The position numbers were made by a program, and so were the translations under genes. This document shows, piece after piece, positions 61,660 to 64,000 of a stretch of DNA of 64,000 nt. Origin of the DNA: Chitinophagaceae bacterium (GTDB lineage Bacteria; Bacteroidota; Bacteroidia; Chitinophagales; Chitinophagaceae); assembly GCA_023957125.1 (NCBI GenBank), contig JAMLHL010000006.1, forward strand, positions 144,680 through 208,679. Direction: 5' to 3'. Each line of letters starts with the position of its first letter. The stretch's first letter is position 1. Under the pieces are notes generated by a model that was not told where the DNA came from, ran no database searches, and was given only the letters and a program-made list of their open reading frames with translations.

Positions 61660-62493
61660 ATGAAAAAGATATTCTTATTGGCAACTGCTCTCGCTATTTT
61701 CTTTTGCGCTGAGGCGCAGCAGCTTAAAACGCCGGCCGCTTCGCCTTTACAAACCCTGCAACAGGCATTCGGGTTATCGTCGGTGGAAGTCTCTTATTCC
61801 AGGCCCGCCGTAAAAGGACGAACCATTTTCGGCGATCTGGTGCCTTATGGAAAGGTATGGCGAACCGGGGCTAACGCGGCTACCACTATTACCTTCGGCG
61901 ATGCGGTAAATTTTGGGGGAAAAGATGTTCCCGCAGGAAAATACGGCTTGCTGACCATCCCCAACAGCTATGAATGGACCGTTATCCTCACCAAACAACT
62001 GGACGTTACCAGTCCTGCCGCTTACAAACAAGATCAGGATGTGGTAAGGATTACGGTCAGCGTTACCGATATCCCTTTTCCTTTGGAATCTTTCCTGATC
62101 ACTTTTGATCATATACTTGCTTCTTCCATGAATATGATCATCGGCTGGGACAGAACGGCAGTGATCATTCCCATTACCACGGATGTCAATAGTAAAATCA
62201 ATGCGCAGATCAATAGCCTCGAAGGGAAAGAAAACTTTCCTTATTTTGCCGCGGCCTCCTTTTACCTGGAAAATAACAGGGATCTGAATAAGGCGCTGGG
62301 CTGGTTTAACAAAGCAACGGAAAAAGACCCCGATGCCTTCTGGATCTGGTACCAGAAAGCACAATGTTTGTCTAAATTGGGAAAAAATAAAGAAGCCATT
62401 GCATCAGCCAACAAGTCTATAGAACTGGCCGCCAAAGCAAAAAATGACGACTATATCGCTTTGAATAAGAAACTGATCGGCTCCCTGAACTAA
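61660..62493 (+). CDS. DUF2911 domain protein with C-terminal TPRs
   Basis: A 277-residue exported protein, signal peptide about 1-19 (FFCAEAQ). DUF2911 occupies about 35-175 with the diagnostic SSVEVSYSRPAVKGRTIFGDLVPYGKVWRTGANAATTI; TPR-like helices follow (LNKALGWFNKATEKDPDAFWIWYQKAQCLSKLGKNKEAI). Family function unknown. A TATCTTCG variant -7 element lies at 61572-61579. Followed directly by a tandem repeat. Confidence 0.9.
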   Translation: MKKIFLLATALAIFFCAEAQQLKTPAASPLQTLQQAFGLSSVEVSYSRPAVKGRTIFGDLVPYGKVWRTGANAATTITFGDAVNFGGKDVPAGKYGLLTIPNSYEWTVILTKQLDVTSPAAYKQDQDVVRITVSVTDIPFPLESFLITFDHILASSMNMIIGWDRTAVIIPITTDVNSKINAQINSLEGKENFPYFAAASFYLENNRDLNKALGWFNKATEKDPDAFWIWYQKAQCLSKLGKNKEAIASANKSIELAAKAKNDDYIALNKKLIGSLN

Positions 62494-62496
62494 TTA

Positions 62497-62675
62497 TTTC
62501 CCGCGGATCGCGCTGAATAGCGCAGAGAAAATTAATATCTGGGAATATTCGCGAAATCTGCGGGAGACTTCTGTTTCCCGCGGATCGCACTGAGTAGCAC
62601 AGAGAAAATTAATATCTGCGAATATTCGCGAAATCTGCGGGAGACTTCCATTTCCCGCGGATCGCACTGAGTAGC
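62497..62675. repeat. 77-bp tandem repeat, 2.3 copies
   Basis: Units begin at 62497, 62574 and 62651 with TTTCCCGCGGATCGC and contain GCAGAGAAAATTAATATCTG, GAATATTCGCGAAATCTGCG and GGAGACTTC. Units 1 and 2 differ at few positions; the third is cut after about 25 bp by the 3' end of the next gene. A related stretch (AGTGAATATCCGCG, GCGGATCGC) lies at 33395-33475. Confidence 0.8.
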
Positions 62676-62684
62676 AGAGGACAC

Positions 62685-62918
62685 TTATTGGCACACGCCA
62701 CAAAAGCCTTTATCTTTCTTGCAATGCTTACAATAATTGCAGGTTTTACAAGCTCTGCAATCTTTGCTGCCGGTGCAAACGGCTGTTACGGTAATATCGG
62801 TTTGAGCAGCAGGAACGGCTACCGCATATTGGTATTTATGCAAACCCATTGCCAGCATAAACAACAGGGTGGGCAATACAATTACCAGTAAAAACAGCCT
62901 GAGTTTTTTAATGTCCAT
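62685..62918 (-). CDS. Small Cys-rich membrane-anchored protein
   Basis: A 77-residue protein. One transmembrane helix at about 6-28 (LRLFLLVIVLPTLLFMLAMG), then a periplasmic tail with nine cysteines spaced as CTGSKDCRACKTCNYCKHC and CGVC. The spacing, mostly CxxC, suggests a metal site or several disulfides. I recognise no family. The frame reaches upstream to a TTG, but ATG 62918 is preferred. Its stop lies directly at the end of the 77-bp repeats. Confidence 0.65.
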   Translation of the reverse strand: MDIKKLRLFLLVIVLPTLLFMLAMGLHKYQYAVAVPAAQTDITVTAVCTGSKDCRACKTCNYCKHCKKDKGFCGVCQ

Positions 62919-63095
62919 GGGATTCGATTTTAGGATCAGAAACAGCGCTATTCCGGCCAAACGTTTATCCGCGCCTTAAAGTATAAGAACGCAAGAAAAT
63001 CAAACCCGTAATTTGATGAATGTCATGAGAACGCCGCATTATGCCGCCTGTCCTTGGTTTTCTCCGCTTTTCTTCCCCGAACCTTCTCCGGTTCT

Positions 63096-63103
63096 TATCT
63101 TTG
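63096..63103 (+). promoter_or_regulatory. -7 promoter element of the PNP gene
   Basis: TATCTTTG, an exact TAnnTTTG match, 21 nt before the ATG at 63125. No clear -33 element. Confidence 0.5.
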
Positions 63104-63124
63104 CCCCTTCAAAATTCCCGGTAT

Positions 63125-63946
63125 ATGAGTGGCATCCCCGAAAAAATTGTAGAAGCCGTGAGCTATATAAGAGGCAGTGTGGATCATCTGCCCCAAATAG
63201 GGATCATCCTGGGCAGCGGCTTAGGCAATTTCGCACACGAAGTCACGATTGAAAAAGAAATACCCTACACCGATATTCCCCATTTTCCGGCTTCTTCGGT
63301 TACCGGACATGCCGGGAAGCTCATTTTTGGTCGTATTGAGCAAAAACAGGTGGTGGTGATGGCCGGAAGATTGCATTATTATGAAGGACATACCGCTGCC
63401 GGGGTGGCTTTTCCTATCCGCGTGATGAAGCTCCTGGGCATCCATACCCTCCTTCTCAGTAATGCCGCCGGCGGGGTGGCGCCGCATCTGTTCGTTGGCG
63501 ACCTGATGATCATCACGGATCATATCAGTCTGTTTACCGAAAATCCGCTGGTCGGCAGGAACGAAGATGCCTTCGGCCCCCGTTTCCCGGATATGACGGA
63601 AGCTTATTCGAAATCGTTGATTGAAAAAGCAAAATCTATCGCCGCGGAACTCCGCATCCCGCTAAAAGAAGGAGTATATTTTGGCGTAACGGGCCCCAGC
63701 TTTGAAACCCCGGCAGAATACCGGATGATTAAAGCCCTGGGAGGCGATGCGGTAGGTATGAGTACCATTCAGGAAGTGATCTTGGCTACACACGCCGGGT
63801 TAAAGGTATTTGGATTGAGTATTATCACCGATCTGGGACTGGGAGAAGCGAACAATCCCATAACCCATAAAGAGGTGCTGGCAGCGGCTGCAACTGCCGA
63901 ACCCTCCATGACCGCTTTATTTAAAGCTTTAGTTAAAGCCATCTGA
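63125..63946 (+). CDS. Purine-nucleoside phosphorylase (trimeric type)
   Basis: A 273-residue PNP that phosphorolyses inosine and guanosine in purine salvage. Phosphate loop GIILGSGLGNFA (about 26-37), GRLHYYEGH (81-89), the NAAGG segment, Glu in GPSFETPAEYR (about 195) and the base-binding SIITDLGLGEANN (about 232-244). This length and these motifs define the trimeric low-molecular-weight class. The open frame extends to 63041, but ATG 63125 fits the family start and follows a -7 element. 63947-64000 holds only a T-rich stretch, no gene. Confidence 0.95.
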   Translation: MSGIPEKIVEAVSYIRGSVDHLPQIGIILGSGLGNFAHEVTIEKEIPYTDIPHFPASSVTGHAGKLIFGRIEQKQVVVMAGRLHYYEGHTAAGVAFPIRVMKLLGIHTLLLSNAAGGVAPHLFVGDLMIITDHISLFTENPLVGRNEDAFGPRFPDMTEAYSKSLIEKAKSIAAELRIPLKEGVYFGVTGPSFETPAEYRMIKALGGDAVGMSTIQEVILATHAGLKVFGLSIITDLGLGEANNPITHKEVLAAAATAEPSMTALFKALVKAI

Positions 63947-64000
63947 ATTCTTTTTTTTTGAAACAATTTGCCGTCATTTCAGGTATTTTCGCCGCCTATA

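Noticed and set aside
63928..63962. GCTTTA/TAAAGC hairpin plus T run as PNP terminator
   Set aside because: The loop would be only 2 nt, the stem lies inside the coding end, and 11 nt separate it from the T run.

Overview
The window looks like a chromosomal segment of a Bacteroidota bacterium, most likely family Chitinophagaceae. The evidence is the mutY-ssb-gldE-gldD gliding cluster, TAnnTTTG-type -7 promoter elements, near absence of Shine-Dalgarno sequences, DUF2911 and DUF5916 proteins, a GH20 hexosaminidase lipoprotein, and dispersed palindromic intergenic repeats. No rRNA, tRNA, CRISPR array, transposase or integrase was seen.

Layout. 173-8391: thiolase, a Tat-type PIG-L deacetylase, a secreted alpha/beta hydrolase, a secreted propeller-like protein, radC, prs, rplY, pth and an FAH-family enzyme. 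8767-14510: four-gene locus of ECF sigma factor, membrane anti-sigma-like TPR protein, subtilase lipoprotein and an exported CHAT (caspase-like) protease with TPRs and a C-terminal anchor. This is my main candidate for an undescribed system. 14644-27810: methyltransferase, SulP transporter, msrA, Smr-less mutS2, FMN reductase, 7TMR-DISM hybrid kinase, FAD/Fe-S oxidoreductase and a GDSL esterase. Several repeats interrupt this stretch, including two near-identical 110-bp MITE-like elements. 27811-36091: hairpin-bearing tandem repeats, two NAD(P)-binding proteins, murB, hisS with a low-molecular-weight phosphatase, and a GH20 hexosaminidase.

36290-41540 is a visibly AT-rich accessory islet. It holds a type II restriction-modification pair with the HTH domain fused to the methyltransferase, a higBA toxin-antitoxin pair, a Crp/Fnr regulator with a flavodoxin-fold oxidoreductase, and a small orphan gene. 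The genes are separated by long intergenic stretches that share a degenerate boundary motif, as if acquired cassette by cassette.

41583-64000 returns to core genes: deoxynucleoside kinase, trpS, a ketoglutarate-semialdehyde-type aldehyde dehydrogenase, an SMP-30-like protein, an octaheme cytochrome fused to HEAT and TPR repeats, peroxiredoxin, a beta-helix/PDZ protein and a DUF5916 barrel. Then follows the divergent pair HU-TPR-(31-codon bS22-like gene)-rng and mutY-ssb-gldE-gldD, then a DUF2911 protein, a Cys-rich membrane peptide and purine nucleoside phosphorylase.

Starts were corrected to the most plausible ATG where an open frame extended upstream only through TTG or GTG. All family calls rest on motifs read by eye; no database search was run.
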